Counted from the first letter of the stretch, positions 8,001 to 15,790 are shown. The stretch is 21,195 nucleotides of DNA from CAYJAD01 sp964370835 (GCA_964370835.1 CAYJLO010000047.1:1-21195), one strand, 5' to 3'. Program-made: numbers and translations. Notes: generated by a model not told the origin, from the letters alone.

Positions 8001-9443
8001 TTATTGTAAGGTTACGGGAAAAGTTAAAGAACCCAAGGAACGATATAATACAATGCGTGAACGCACTACTTGTGTTTTTTGTCTGGTGATGGCTCTTTCA
8101 AGACTTTGCACATTTTTTAACTCGGTAATATAGTTAAGGAAGGTGGACACGCCGCCCAAATAACTATTTCTAGCTTCTTCCATGGCGGCTGAAGCAAATT
8201 CAAATTGTTTTTCCAAAAGGTGTAATTTTCTGCTCTCGCCGGCATCATTGGCAAGGGCATTATCCACTTCTTCAATGGCGCTGGCCACAGTCTTGGCATA
8301 GGTTTGTAAATCTATATCACTTTGAGCCTCAGCGCGGGCTTCGTCTGCTGCTAAAGCGCCGCCATCAAAAAGAGGCATGGTAAGCGCCGCTGCCAGTGAA
8401 GAAATCCAGCTGGTCATAAGGAAGGTATTTTCTGCAGCTTGATAGACGCCGGAAGCAGAAAGACGTAATGCAGGGTAACGATTGGCATGCGCTGCAGATA
8501 TATCCCAATCAGCGGCGCCTAAAGTAGCCCAAGCAGACGCCACGTCAGGGCGAGCATCCAGTAATTGCATGGGCAAGCCGGGCTCTGGCATGGCAGAAAG
8601 CACAGGCAAAGAGGCGTTTTCATCTATTTTCATACCGGTGCCGGGCAAGGTGCCTTGCAAAATAGCCAAAGAGTTACGCAAGGCCACGGCTTCTTGCTTT
8701 AAATCTGGAACTTCAGCCAACACAGAGGCTAACAACTCTCTTTGCTGCAAAAGTTCAAGGCTGGTGCCAAGACCATTATTAAAACGCACCGTCTGCAAGT
8801 CAACAAGATCTTTATTGATGGCAATTTGCGCCTCAAGCACGGCTAAATCTTGTCTATTGCCCAACAATTGTATCCACGTATCGGCCACCGAAGCCGCCAT
8901 ACTCATGGCAGCCGTTTGCAAATCATATTCTGTGGCCTTGGTGCGCAAAAGCTCTGCTTCACGTTCAGATTGTAAACGTCCCCATAAATCCAACTCAAAA
9001 GACGCCGCCAAACCTACATTGTAGCCATTATTGGTTTGGTCGGTGGTGGTATCATTTTTATGATTGGTGGAAACGGTGCGCCTTGTATCGGCTCCGCCGT
9101 CAAAGTTTAAGGTAGGAAAAAGCCCCGCCGTGGCGCGTTTGGTCACAGCTTCACTTTGACGCAATTTCGCATAAGCCGTAATAATGTCAAAATTGGTGGT
9201 TAAAGATTTTTCCACCAAGGTATTTAGATCTGGACTATTAAAGCTTTCCCACCACGGCCTTTCACTTTGCACAGCCTGCACACCTGCGCCCTCAGGCTTA
9301 GGCAAGGCCTTAAAAGAACCTAAGGATGGATAAGCTCCTGGCATGGGGGCAGGAAGATTTTGCTCCGCCACACGAACATCCGGTGCAAAGGGGGCACACG
9401 CCGTAGCCAAAAGCACCAAGGGAAGAAGAATCAATTTTTTCAT
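8001..9443 (-). CDS. Outer-membrane efflux lipoprotein, NodT/OprM family
   Basis: This 480-residue TolC-like channel is the first gene of the efflux operon. The signal peptide ends in a lipobox, LLATAC, with the lipidated Cys at position 16, as in NodT-type outer-membrane factors. Two OEP repeats follow: the first contains SFELDLWGRLQSEREAE (about 150), the second LTMPLFDGGALAADEARAE (about 350), both hallmark strand-to-helix transitions. SERPWWESFNSPDLNTLVEKSL near residue 62 is the typical N-terminal OEP segment. The ribosome site is weak (AAGG, ten bases from the ATG). It should form the trimeric exit duct for the adaptor and pump encoded next. The order channel, adaptor, pump is unlike the common order with the channel last. 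Confidence 0.94.
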   Translation of the reverse strand: MKKLILLPLVLLATACAPFAPDVRVAEQNLPAPMPGAYPSLGSFKALPKPEGAGVQAVQSERPWWESFNSPDLNTLVEKSLTTNFDIITAYAKLRQSEAVTKRATAGLFPTLNFDGGADTRRTVSTNHKNDTTTDQTNNGYNVGLAASFELDLWGRLQSEREAELLRTKATEYDLQTAAMSMAASVADTWIQLLGNRQDLAVLEAQIAINKDLVDLQTVRFNNGLGTSLELLQQRELLASVLAEVPDLKQEAVALRNSLAILQGTLPGTGMKIDENASLPVLSAMPEPGLPMQLLDARPDVASAWATLGAADWDISAAHANRYPALRLSASGVYQAAENTFLMTSWISSLAAALTMPLFDGGALAADEARAEAQSDIDLQTYAKTVASAIEEVDNALANDAGESRKLHLLEKQFEFASAAMEEARNSYLGGVSTFLNYITELKNVQSLERAITRQKTQVVRSRIVLYRSLGSLTFPVTLQ

Positions 9444-9500
9444 AAAGATACAGCCTTATTACCAAGCATATTTTTTTGCAGAGCACAAATTACAAAACAA

Positions 9501-9528
9501 ATATTAAATTTTTCTTAAGAAATGAAAA
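9501..9528 (-). promoter_or_regulatory. Candidate promoter and operator of the efflux operon
   Basis: On the minus strand TTTTCA (9523-9528) and TAATAT (9501-9506) are 16 bases apart. The spacer contains the perfect 12-bp palindrome TTTCTTAAGAAA (9511-9522), where a repressor could block polymerase. The start point would be near 9494. The boxes are only moderate matches, and no regulator gene is adjacent. Confidence 0.35.
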
Positions 9529-9593
9529 AACACTGCAAAAATGCATGTAGATAGTTAATTTTGAAAATCAATATTATTTTCTGCGCACACTCT

Positions 9594-10418
9594 CTACATC
9601 TTTCGCGTAAAGAGCGCAAGGTATTCTTGATTGCCCTTAGGCCCCAGAATAGCAGAAGGCACAATTCCTTCAAAAGTAAGGGAAAGTTCCTCTTCACAAA
9701 AATGTACCACCTTATCAATGGCCCCTTGACGCACAGCTTCATCGCGCACAATGCCTTTATCGGTTTGCCCAACGCCCACTTCAAATTGTGGCTTAATGAG
9801 CGCCATGATTTTGCCGCCTACCTTAAGCCATGGCATACACGACGGCAAAACCATAGTTAAGGAGATGAAGGATACGTCTGCCACAACCATATCCACCATT
9901 TCAGGGATAAAGTCTGGCTCTGCCACACGAAGATTAGTTTTTTCTAAATTGATAACACGCGCATCTTGACGTAACTTTTCATGCAATTGCCCGTGGCCCA
10001 CATCCACAGCATAAACCTTGGCCGCACCATGCTGCAAAAGACAGTCCGTGAAGCCACCGGTGGAAGCACCGGCATCAAGACAGATAAAGTCCGTCACGTC
10101 CAAAGAAAAATGCTCAAGACCGGTCAAAAGCTTGTAGGCTCCGCGACTGGCATAGCGCTCTTGGCCTGTGAGTTTAAACACCGTATCCGGCGCAAAGGCT
10201 TGCCCTGGTTTATCCACGGCCACGCCGGGATCGCCCACAAATACTTGCCTTGCCATGATGAAGCGCTTGGCCTGCTCGCGGCTTTCTGCAAGTCCTTGTT
10301 CAAAAAGAAGTTGGTCTGCTCGAATTTTTGAAGATTTTCCTGCATAAGAGTGCTTGCCAAGGGGGGATTCATTGTGTATCTTGCCCACGTTATGTGATGT
10401 TTGGTTCTTACGTTTCAT
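9594..10418 (-). CDS. tlyA: TlyA family rRNA methyltransferase / putative hemolysin
   Basis: This predicted cytosolic 2'-O-methyltransferase, 274 residues from this start, acts on rRNA in characterised relatives. An N-terminal S4 RNA-binding domain begins at about residue 31 (KIRADQLLFEQGLAESREQAK). It is followed by the FtsJ-like Rossmann domain with the SAM-binding motif LDAGASTGGFTDCLLQHGA, then DVSFISL and KPQFEVG, which belong to the catalytic set. The reading frame stays open to a GTG at 10496, but those 26 extra residues are unlike the family. Ribosome sites are poor for every candidate start, so the N-terminus is uncertain; a GTG at 10388 is another option. The gene is divergent from rpmE and stands alone. 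The name hemolysin is historical and implies no toxin activity here. Confidence 0.88.
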   Translation of the reverse strand: MKRKNQTSHNVGKIHNESPLGKHSYAGKSSKIRADQLLFEQGLAESREQAKRFIMARQVFVGDPGVAVDKPGQAFAPDTVFKLTGQERYASRGAYKLLTGLEHFSLDVTDFICLDAGASTGGFTDCLLQHGAAKVYAVDVGHGQLHEKLRQDARVINLEKTNLRVAEPDFIPEMVDMVVADVSFISLTMVLPSCMPWLKVGGKIMALIKPQFEVGVGQTDKGIVRDEAVRQGAIDKVVHFCEEELSLTFEGIVPSAILGPKGNQEYLALFTRKM

Positions 10419-10461
10419 GGCTTTGCTGTAACGCTTTTTCCTGTAAATTACAATGGATTTC

Positions 10462-10490
10462 TTGATTAAAGCATACAAAAAAACTATACA
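10462..10490 (+). promoter_or_regulatory. Candidate promoter of rpmE
   Basis: TTGATT (10462-10467), a 17-base spacer and TATACA (10485-10490) form a plausible sigma-70 promoter. The start would be near 10497, so rpmE would have a leader of about 144 nt, long for such a small gene and rich in pairing sequences. Confidence 0.4.
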
Positions 10491-10528
10491 TAACACTAAG
10501 ATACATTTTTCACATCGGAAATTTTAGC

Positions 10529-10638
10529 AAGAGCCAAAGGCTCTTTACTACAAAAAAAGAAATTTTACCCTCTTTTCCCCTTGCCAAAGCAGAGAAAAGG
10601 GTATAGTTATTTTTCCCCTTTACTATGCGAGGTAATAG
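10529..10638 (+). ncRNA. Structured 5' leader of rpmE, candidate ribosomal-protein leader
   Basis: Three pairings occur before the rpmE start. AAGAGCC (10529-10535) pairs perfectly with GGCTCTT (10539-10545) over a three-base loop. TACCCTCTTTTC (10566-10577) pairs with GAGAAAAGGGTA (10592-10603), with one mismatch and one G-U pair. TTAC (10620-10623) can pair with GTAA (10632-10635) around the GCGAGG ribosome site. L31 is known to autoregulate in E. coli and leaders of several types exist in other phyla; whether this is one is inference. Confidence 0.35.
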
Positions 10639-10640
10639 AA

Positions 10641-10853
10641 ATGAAGAAAGATATCCATCCAAAGACCTACAAGGCCACAATCACTTGTGCCTGCGGCAAC
10701 GAAGAACAATTGCTCACCACCAAAGGCGAGCACATTTCTTTGGAAGTATGTTCTGCATGTCATCCCTACTACACAGGGAAGCAACGCTTTTTGGACACAG
10801 CTGGTCGTATTGATCGCTTCCGCAAAAAGTACGCTAAGTTTGATAGCAAATAA
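10641..10853 (+). CDS. rpmE: 50S ribosomal protein L31, zinc-binding (C+) form
   Basis: This 70-residue protein of the large ribosomal subunit bridges to the small subunit. The start MKKDIHPKTY is the conserved L31 N-terminus. All four zinc-ribbon cysteines are present, C16, C18, C37 and C40, so this is the zinc-containing form rather than the zinc-free paralogue made under zinc starvation. HPYYTGKQRFLDTAGRIDRFRKKY is the standard C-terminal core. A longer frame opens at 10581, but the ATG at 10641 has GCGAGG eight bases upstream and gives the exact family length. It opens the rpmE / DUF1385 / prfA block. A hairpin, AAGTCC (10852-10857) with GGACTT (10865-10870), overlaps its stop codon. Confidence 0.97.
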   Translation: MKKDIHPKTYKATITCACGNEEQLLTTKGEHISLEVCSACHPYYTGKQRFLDTAGRIDRFRKKYAKFDSK

Positions 10854-10906
10854 GTCCTGTTTACGGACTTGCTGCAAGCTTTGATTTGCTAAGCTACATT
10901 GTTTGT

Positions 10907-10942
10907 CTATGCCCTTTTAGGTTGTTGCCTAAGAGGGCATAG
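10907..10942 (+). promoter_or_regulatory. Strong hairpin between rpmE and the DUF1385 gene
   Basis: CTATGCCCTTTTAGG (10907-10921) pairs with CCTAAGAGGGCATAG (10928-10942) along 15 positions with one G-U pair and a six-base loop. GCCCCC follows rather than T residues, so it is not a normal intrinsic terminator. It may protect or process the mRNA, or reduce read-through from the highly expressed rpmE. Confidence 0.5.
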
Positions 10943-11070
10943 GCCCCCTTCAGAGAGTATCTTTGTTTGTGGACTCTTAAGCGCATTTTGCCTTGGATAC
11001 TACAATCAAGATACTTTTACTTGCTTGTGAAATCGAGCACTTCTTGCATCTTTACGGTTCAGAGGTTTTT

Positions 11071-12078
11071 ATGAAAACTCCCACCTTACGTTCTCTGCTC
11101 ACAGGTATCGTTGCCAACACATGCCCTGTGGTTGGCGGTCAAGCCGTTATGGAGGGAGTTATGATGCGCCACCAAGACCATTATGCCTTGGCCGTACGCC
11201 ATGCCGATGGAACCATTGTGGCTGAGCGCAAACCGTGGTTCTCTCTTACCAAGCACCCACTCCTAAAATTACGCTTTGTACGCGGTTTTCCCGTTTTACT
11301 GGAAACCTTGGTCAATGGCATAAAAGCCCTGAACCGCTCCGCCGAGCAAGCCGCCGAAGGGGAAAATGAAAAACTGGAAACGTGGCACATTGTCCTCACC
11401 ATGATGATAGCCCTTGGCATGGCCATTGTGCTTTTTGTGGTGTTACCGCACATGCTCTCGCTGGTCATGACCTGGTTTGGCCTTGGCGGCGATGTGGAAG
11501 CCCTTTCCTTTCACCTTTGGGATGGCCTCTTTAAATGCGCCATCTTTGTGAGCTATATCATAGCCATTTCCCTTTTGCCGGACATTCGCCGCGTTTTTCA
11601 ATACCACGGCGCCGAGCATAAAGTTATCCATACCTTTGAGAGCGGCGGTGAAGTCACGGCCTATGAAGCCATGCGCATGAGCCGTTTGCATCCTCGTTGC
11701 GGCACCACTTTTTTGCTCTTCGTTATTTGTATTTCCATAGTTTTGCACGCTGTACTGGTGCCGCTTATGCTTAGCCTTTGGACACCAGATGGCAATATAA
11801 CCAAGCATGCCGTGACCTTACTTTTTAAGCTTTTACTCATGATTCCCATAGCCTCGTTGGCCTATGAGCTTATTCACGTGGCCGCACGCATGGATGACAC
11901 AAGCTTTTTGGGACGCTCACTGCGCGCACCCGGCTTGCTTTTACAAAGGCTTACCACCTATGAGCCGCAATATGAACAATTGGAAGTGGCCATCGTGGCC
12001 CTTTATGAAGCTCTTGGCAAAGACGCTCCTGAAAGCGTGCGCCCCGTAGACTATAAAGCCATGGAAAATGAACATTAA
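11071..12078 (+). CDS. DUF1385 membrane protein (YqhQ-like)
   Basis: This 335-residue integral membrane protein belongs to a conserved family of unknown biochemical function. The signature GGQAVMEGVMMR is at residues 22-33, followed by RHADGTIV. Two hydrophobic helices flank a loop before the conserved YHGAEHKVIHTFE and HPRCGTTFLLF motifs, and a further pair of helices follows. The His, Glu and Cys residues in the middle motifs look suited to metal binding or catalysis, but this is inference. The ATG at 11071 has CAGAGG five bases upstream and puts the signature where the family has it; a TTG reading from 10993 adds 26 unlikely residues. It lies between rpmE and prfA, which suggests a role tied to translation or growth but proves none. 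Confidence 0.9.
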   Translation: MKTPTLRSLLTGIVANTCPVVGGQAVMEGVMMRHQDHYALAVRHADGTIVAERKPWFSLTKHPLLKLRFVRGFPVLLETLVNGIKALNRSAEQAAEGENEKLETWHIVLTMMIALGMAIVLFVVLPHMLSLVMTWFGLGGDVEALSFHLWDGLFKCAIFVSYIIAISLLPDIRRVFQYHGAEHKVIHTFESGGEVTAYEAMRMSRLHPRCGTTFLLFVICISIVLHAVLVPLMLSLWTPDGNITKHAVTLLFKLLLMIPIASLAYELIHVAARMDDTSFLGRSLRAPGLLLQRLTTYEPQYEQLEVAIVALYEALGKDAPESVRPVDYKAMENEH

Positions 12079-12144
12079 CTGTGCCCATCTGAAACAACGA
12101 ATTTTTACCTCAGAACATGACATTTTTCATAAAAGGATACCCCT

Positions 12145-13215
12145 ATGTTTGCTAAGCTAGAAAGTTTAGAAAAAAAATATCTCGATTTGGAAGCCCAACT
12201 GGCCGAACCGGATATCTTTAACGACCAAGATCGTTACCGTAAAGTCACTAAGGCTCACGCAGATTTGCGTGAGGTGGTGGACCTGTTTCGTGAGCACCGC
12301 ACCCTCTTGCAACAAAAAGAGGAAAATGCCGCCCTGCTCAACGACAGTGATGCGGAAATGCGCGCCATGGCTCAAGAAGAAATCAGTGCTGCCGATGAAC
12401 GTCTTCCAGAAATTGAGCATCAATTAAAGATACTTCTCTTGCCCAAGGATCCGCTGGACGATAAGAACACCATTTTAGAAATCCGTGCCGGTACCGGCGG
12501 CGATGAAGCTTCCCTTTTTGCCGCAGACCTTTTTCGCATGTACACCCGTTATGCTGAAGTAAAGGGCTGGAAAACGGAAATCATGAGTGAATCCCCCACC
12601 GATACTGGCGGCATGAAGGAAGTCATCTGCCTCATCTCCGGTGATCGCGTATATAGCCAGCTTAAATACGAAGCAGGCACCCACCGCGTGCAACGTGTGC
12701 CTGCCACAGAAACACAAGGGCGCATTCACACCTCCGCCGCCACCGTGGCCGTCATGGCTGAAGCCGATGAAGTGGATATTGATATCCGCCCCGATGATTT
12801 GCGCATTGACGTATACCGCGCTTCCGGCGCAGGCGGTCAGCACGTAAATAAAACCGAATCTGCCGTGCGTATCACACACATCCCCACAGGCACCGTGGTG
12901 ACTTGTCAGGACGAAAAGAGTCAGCACAAAAACAAAGCCTCTGCCATGAAGGTTCTGGCATCACGCATCTTGCAAGCCGAACAGGAAAAGCAAAATGCTA
13001 GCATGTCTGCCGACCGTAAGGCACAAGTGGGCTCCGGTGACCGCTCAGAGCGTATTCGCACTTACAACTTCCCACAAGGACGTTGCACAGATCACCGCAT
13101 CAACCTGACCTTATACTCTTTGGAAAAGATCATGGAAGGTGACATCACAAATTTATTGGAATCCTTAAACACCTTCTATCAAACAGAAGCGCTGAAGAAT
13201 CAATCCGAAGCCTAA
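12145..13215 (+). CDS. prfA: Peptide chain release factor 1 (RF1)
   Basis: This 356-residue cytosolic release factor reads UAA and UAG in the ribosomal A site. The tripeptide anticodon is PAT at residues 186-188 (RF1 type; RF2 has SPF), and the peptidyl-tRNA hydrolysis motif GGQ is at 230-232 within ASGAGGQHVNKTESAVR. The C-terminal GSGDRSERIRTYNFPQGRCTDHR is standard, and the length is normal. AAAGGAT lies before the ATG. It follows the DUF1385 gene by 66 bases on the same strand, probably in one transcript. In many bacteria prmC, which methylates the GGQ glutamine, comes next; here a repeat-rich gap and a gene on the opposite strand follow instead. Confidence 0.98.
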   Translation: MFAKLESLEKKYLDLEAQLAEPDIFNDQDRYRKVTKAHADLREVVDLFREHRTLLQQKEENAALLNDSDAEMRAMAQEEISAADERLPEIEHQLKILLLPKDPLDDKNTILEIRAGTGGDEASLFAADLFRMYTRYAEVKGWKTEIMSESPTDTGGMKEVICLISGDRVYSQLKYEAGTHRVQRVPATETQGRIHTSAATVAVMAEADEVDIDIRPDDLRIDVYRASGAGGQHVNKTESAVRITHIPTGTVVTCQDEKSQHKNKASAMKVLASRILQAEQEKQNASMSADRKAQVGSGDRSERIRTYNFPQGRCTDHRINLTLYSLEKIMEGDITNLLESLNTFYQTEALKNQSEA

Positions 13216-13245
13216 TATTTTCTGTTTTTAGTAGAGCTTCTTTTT

Positions 13246-13303
13246 GTGGGGGAAAGAAGGGGAACTTTTGCTAGCGCCAAAAAGTTCCCCCTCTTTCCCC
13301 CAC
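13246..13303. repeat. Near-perfect 24-bp hairpin after prfA
   Basis: The left arm (13246-13269, beginning GTGGGGGAAAG) and right arm (13280-13303, ending TTTCCCCCAC) pair at 23 of 24 positions around a ten-base loop. No T-run follows on either strand, so termination would not be of the standard kind, although the site is ideally placed between convergent prfA and the histidine kinase gene. The last 13 bases are repeated exactly at 1757-1769. Similar G/C-run hairpins are, from memory, abundant between genes in Desulfovibrionaceae. Confidence 0.75.
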
Positions 13304-13561
13304 ACCCCCTTTCTCCCCCTCAAAACGCGCCACATATAAGCTACATTATCTCCCTTTAGATATCCCTAAGCGGCTTCTTTGCAGTACATAAAAACATGTT
13401 TTTTCTATTAACTTAAAATCGGATTATGCGAGTAAACGTTTTTCAATATATCTACTGAAAGAAAACACGTATACGCTTCACTCTTTTTGCTAAAAATGAG
13501 AAAGATCATCTGAACATACGCTTCATGAAGCGCGTTTTGAAAGGAGAGGGGTGGGGGTTTG
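13301..13561. repeat. About 200-bp gene-free segment flanked by imperfect inverted repeats
   Basis: CTCAAAACGCGC (ending 13330) is mirrored by GCGCGTTTTGA (13530-13540), an 11-bp perfect core. C-rich sequence on the outer left (13301-13320) is matched by G-rich sequence on the outer right (13543-13561). The AT-rich interior (13331-13529) has no credible gene. It contains a perfect 14-bp palindrome, CGCTTCATGAAGCG (13519-13532), and the ten-mer ATACGCTTCA twice (13471 and 13516). It could be a small non-autonomous element or two diverged repeat copies; no target-site duplication is evident. From 13562 to 13647 I see nothing. Confidence 0.4.
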
Positions 13562-13647
13562 GGGGAGTGTATAGAGACATACATGACCGAAAAAGCACAT
13601 GGAATCTGACGCAGAGAAAACCAAAAAGGCGCATTTGACGACACTAT

Positions 13648-15111
13648 CTAAAAAACTACCGAAACCTTAACACTCTCCCTACCCGCAAGCATACTATTTT
13701 CCACCAGCACTTTGGCACCGTGCAAACTGGCTATATGGCTCACAATGGCAATACCAAGCCCGCTACCAGTTTGTTTTTGTCCAGGAGGGCGATAGAAACG
13801 TTTGCCTAGCTGCTGTAAGGCTTCGGGCGGCACATGGGGTGATGTATTTTCTACACTCACAGACTTGGTTTGAAGACACACAAGAACCTGTCCTTCTTCA
13901 GGCGTATACCGTACAGCATTATCCATGAGATTGCGTAACGCAATGCCCCATAGCTCAGCATGACCTTGTTTTAAGCGTGGTTGCTCCTGCTGTACTTGCT
14001 GCAAAGAAATACGTTTAAGATTGGCAGAACTTGCCACGGTATCCATGGCATCTTGCAATAAGATTTCCCACGGTATAGTTTCGCGCGGCTCGTTCTGATC
14101 GTTCTTGGCTTCAAGGCTGGAGAGGAGCAACAGTTGTTCCACGAGGCGCGAGCAACGAATACTACCTTGTAAGATATTTTGTAGGGCGTTTTCTCGAACT
14201 TTTGGATCATCCATACACATTTCCAGCACTTCGGCTTGTACACGTAAACCGGCCAAAGGCGTGCGTAACTCGTGAGCAGCATTGGACACAAAGGCACGCT
14301 CTTGTTGCAAAAGAGATTGTATGCGCTCAAGCAAAATATTAAGAGCATATACAAGGGGGCGTGTTTCCGTGGTGAGCACCGGAATTTCTATGGGATGAAT
14401 ATCATGAGCATCACGACGGTACAAATTTTGTGTTAACATGCGTAAAGGTTTCAATTCTCGGCGTAAAATAATCATGAGCCCTAAAAGAAAAAGCGGCAAA
14501 AGCACCAACCAAGGCATGGCATGGCGCCACAAAATCTCCACCACCACATCATCTCTATGCTCTAGATTTTGCCCCACCACCACCATATAGTTACCTTCTT
14601 GCACAGGTAACCCATACAGACGCCATCTATCGCCGTCCAGTTCGTCATCATCATCTATATCGTCTTTATATAAATAGCGCCTGTCCACGTCATCTTTTTC
14701 ACGACGTTCGTTATTATTCAGCACTTTATACCCACGATCATAGAAGAAAGGTAAATATTTACCATCGTCGTCATCGCTTAAAATGCGTTCACCATGACGC
14801 GTGAAGACGGCAAAAGAAAAAGCTTCATTGACGGCATTCATTTTTTTCTTATGCTTAGATGGCAAAATTTCTTCAATTTCGTCAATTTCACCATGCATTT
14901 TTTCAAAATCCAATTCCGATAAAGATTTTGCCAACAGTTGCATATGTGAATCATAAAAAACGCGAATATGCTGATGATCAAAACGCCATGCTGTACCCAT
15001 GGCTATGCCCCACGTAAGCAGCGCAAAAAGCGTGAAAAACATGGCCAATCGTGAAATAAGGCTCCACGTGCCCACATGACGCCAAAATCTTCTTACATAT
15101 CCCATGACCAC
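13648..15111 (-). CDS. qseC-like: Sensor histidine kinase, QseC/PmrB-like
   Basis: This 487-residue inner-membrane kinase has TM1 at about 18-40, a periplasmic sensor at about 45-195, TM2 at about 197-217, a linker, then the dimerisation domain with H-box AAHELRTPLAGL (phospho-acceptor H280) and the ATPase domain. The latter has N-box RNLMDNAVRY (N394, N398) and G2-box GSGLGIAIV (449-457). The usual DxGxG G1 box is replaced by VENTSP near 420, a variant also seen in CusS-like kinases. The sensor is strikingly acidic (DDDD at 113-116, DDIDDDDELDGD at 150-161). It ends in EHRDD (184-188), which lines up with the EYRDD/EYRED element of QseC-type kinases just before TM2. The GTG start at 15111 is three bases after the regulator gene; an ATG at 15105 is an alternative. 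Ligand inferred to be cationic, unproven. Confidence 0.93.
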   Translation of the reverse strand: MVMGYVRRFWRHVGTWSLISRLAMFFTLFALLTWGIAMGTAWRFDHQHIRVFYDSHMQLLAKSLSELDFEKMHGEIDEIEEILPSKHKKKMNAVNEAFSFAVFTRHGERILSDDDDGKYLPFFYDRGYKVLNNNERREKDDVDRRYLYKDDIDDDDELDGDRWRLYGLPVQEGNYMVVVGQNLEHRDDVVVEILWRHAMPWLVLLPLFLLGLMIILRRELKPLRMLTQNLYRRDAHDIHPIEIPVLTTETRPLVYALNILLERIQSLLQQERAFVSNAAHELRTPLAGLRVQAEVLEMCMDDPKVRENALQNILQGSIRCSRLVEQLLLLSSLEAKNDQNEPRETIPWEILLQDAMDTVASSANLKRISLQQVQQEQPRLKQGHAELWGIALRNLMDNAVRYTPEEGQVLVCLQTKSVSVENTSPHVPPEALQQLGKRFYRPPGQKQTGSGLGIAIVSHIASLHGAKVLVENSMLAGRESVKVSVVF

Positions 15112-15114
15112 TTT

Positions 15115-15771
15115 CTATTTTCCTAGGGTATAACCTATGCCATGCACAGTTTTTATGAAGGTAGATCCCAGTTTGGAACGCAAATGATGAATGTGCACCT
15201 CAACGGTATTGCTGCTCACCTCATCATTCCAGCCGTAAAGCTTTTCCTCCAAGGAGGAACGCGACAACACGGCATTGCCATGGTTCATAAATATTTCTAA
15301 CAACACCATGGCCTTGGGGCTAATGGAGATGGGTTCGTCATCTTTATACACCAAGCGTTTTTCCACATCAAAACTCACAGTACCGTGTTTAAGCACTGTA
15401 TCATTTTGCCCCATTTGACGCCTTTGTAATGCGCGAACTCTAGCCACCAATTCAGCCAAAGCAAAAGGCTTGGGTAAATAATCGTCAGCCCCCAGATTGA
15501 GCCCCTCTACCCTTTGCGACACTGTGCCACGTGCGGTGAGAATAAGCACTGGAGTAGTGAGCCCTTTTTGACGCCAATGGCGCAAAATATCGAGTCCATC
15601 CATGCCGGGCAATGTGAGATCCAAAATAACTACATCATGATTATCTGCTTGCAAAGCACCTTGCGCCACGGCACCATCTTGCAACCAGTCCACAGTAAAG
15701 CCTTGCTTTTCCAAGGCCACCACTACGCCATCGCCTATGAGAACATCATCTTCTACCAATAAAATACGCAT
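15115..15771 (-). CDS. qseB-like: OmpR-family response regulator, QseB/PmrA-like
   Basis: This 218-residue DNA-binding regulator has a receiver domain with acidic pocket D8/D9, phospho-acceptor D51 (VVILDLTLPGMDG), the switch Thr in LTARG and Lys in LPKPF. A winged-helix output domain follows (about 125-218), ending SSNTVEVHIHHLRSKLG and KTVHGIGYTLGK, as in QseB, PmrA and BasR. The start MRILLVEDD at 15771 is the usual N-terminus; six more codons lead to an ATG at 15789, and the ribosome sites of both are weak. Its stop is almost joined to the kinase start. It should be phosphorylated by that kinase and bind the CTTAAG-type sites upstream of ygiW. The OB-fold gene precedes it in the same operon, separated by a hairpin. 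Confidence 0.94.
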   Translation of the reverse strand: MRILLVEDDVLIGDGVVVALEKQGFTVDWLQDGAVAQGALQADNHDVVILDLTLPGMDGLDILRHWRQKGLTTPVLILTARGTVSQRVEGLNLGADDYLPKPFALAELVARVRALQRRQMGQNDTVLKHGTVSFDVEKRLVYKDDEPISISPKAMVLLEIFMNHGNAVLSRSSLEEKLYGWNDEVSSNTVEVHIHHLRSKLGSTFIKTVHGIGYTLGK

Positions 15772-15790
15772 GCCACACTCGCAAAGCATA

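Noticed and set aside
8482..9024. 180-codon open frame on the strand opposite the outer-membrane channel gene
   Set aside because: It is antisense to a clear, complete NodT-family gene; low-complexity Ser/Ala/Lys composition shows it is a mirror of codon bias.
13541..13565. Possible G-quadruplex on the plus strand
   Set aside because: Only three runs of four or more G are present; the fourth run is just GG, so only a weak two-layer form is possible. Better explained as part of the inverted repeat.
13408..13644. 78-codon leftward open frame in the prfA-kinase gap
   Set aside because: No ribosome site before its start, composition unlike the neighbouring proteins, and it runs through the G-run repeat; not believable as a gene.
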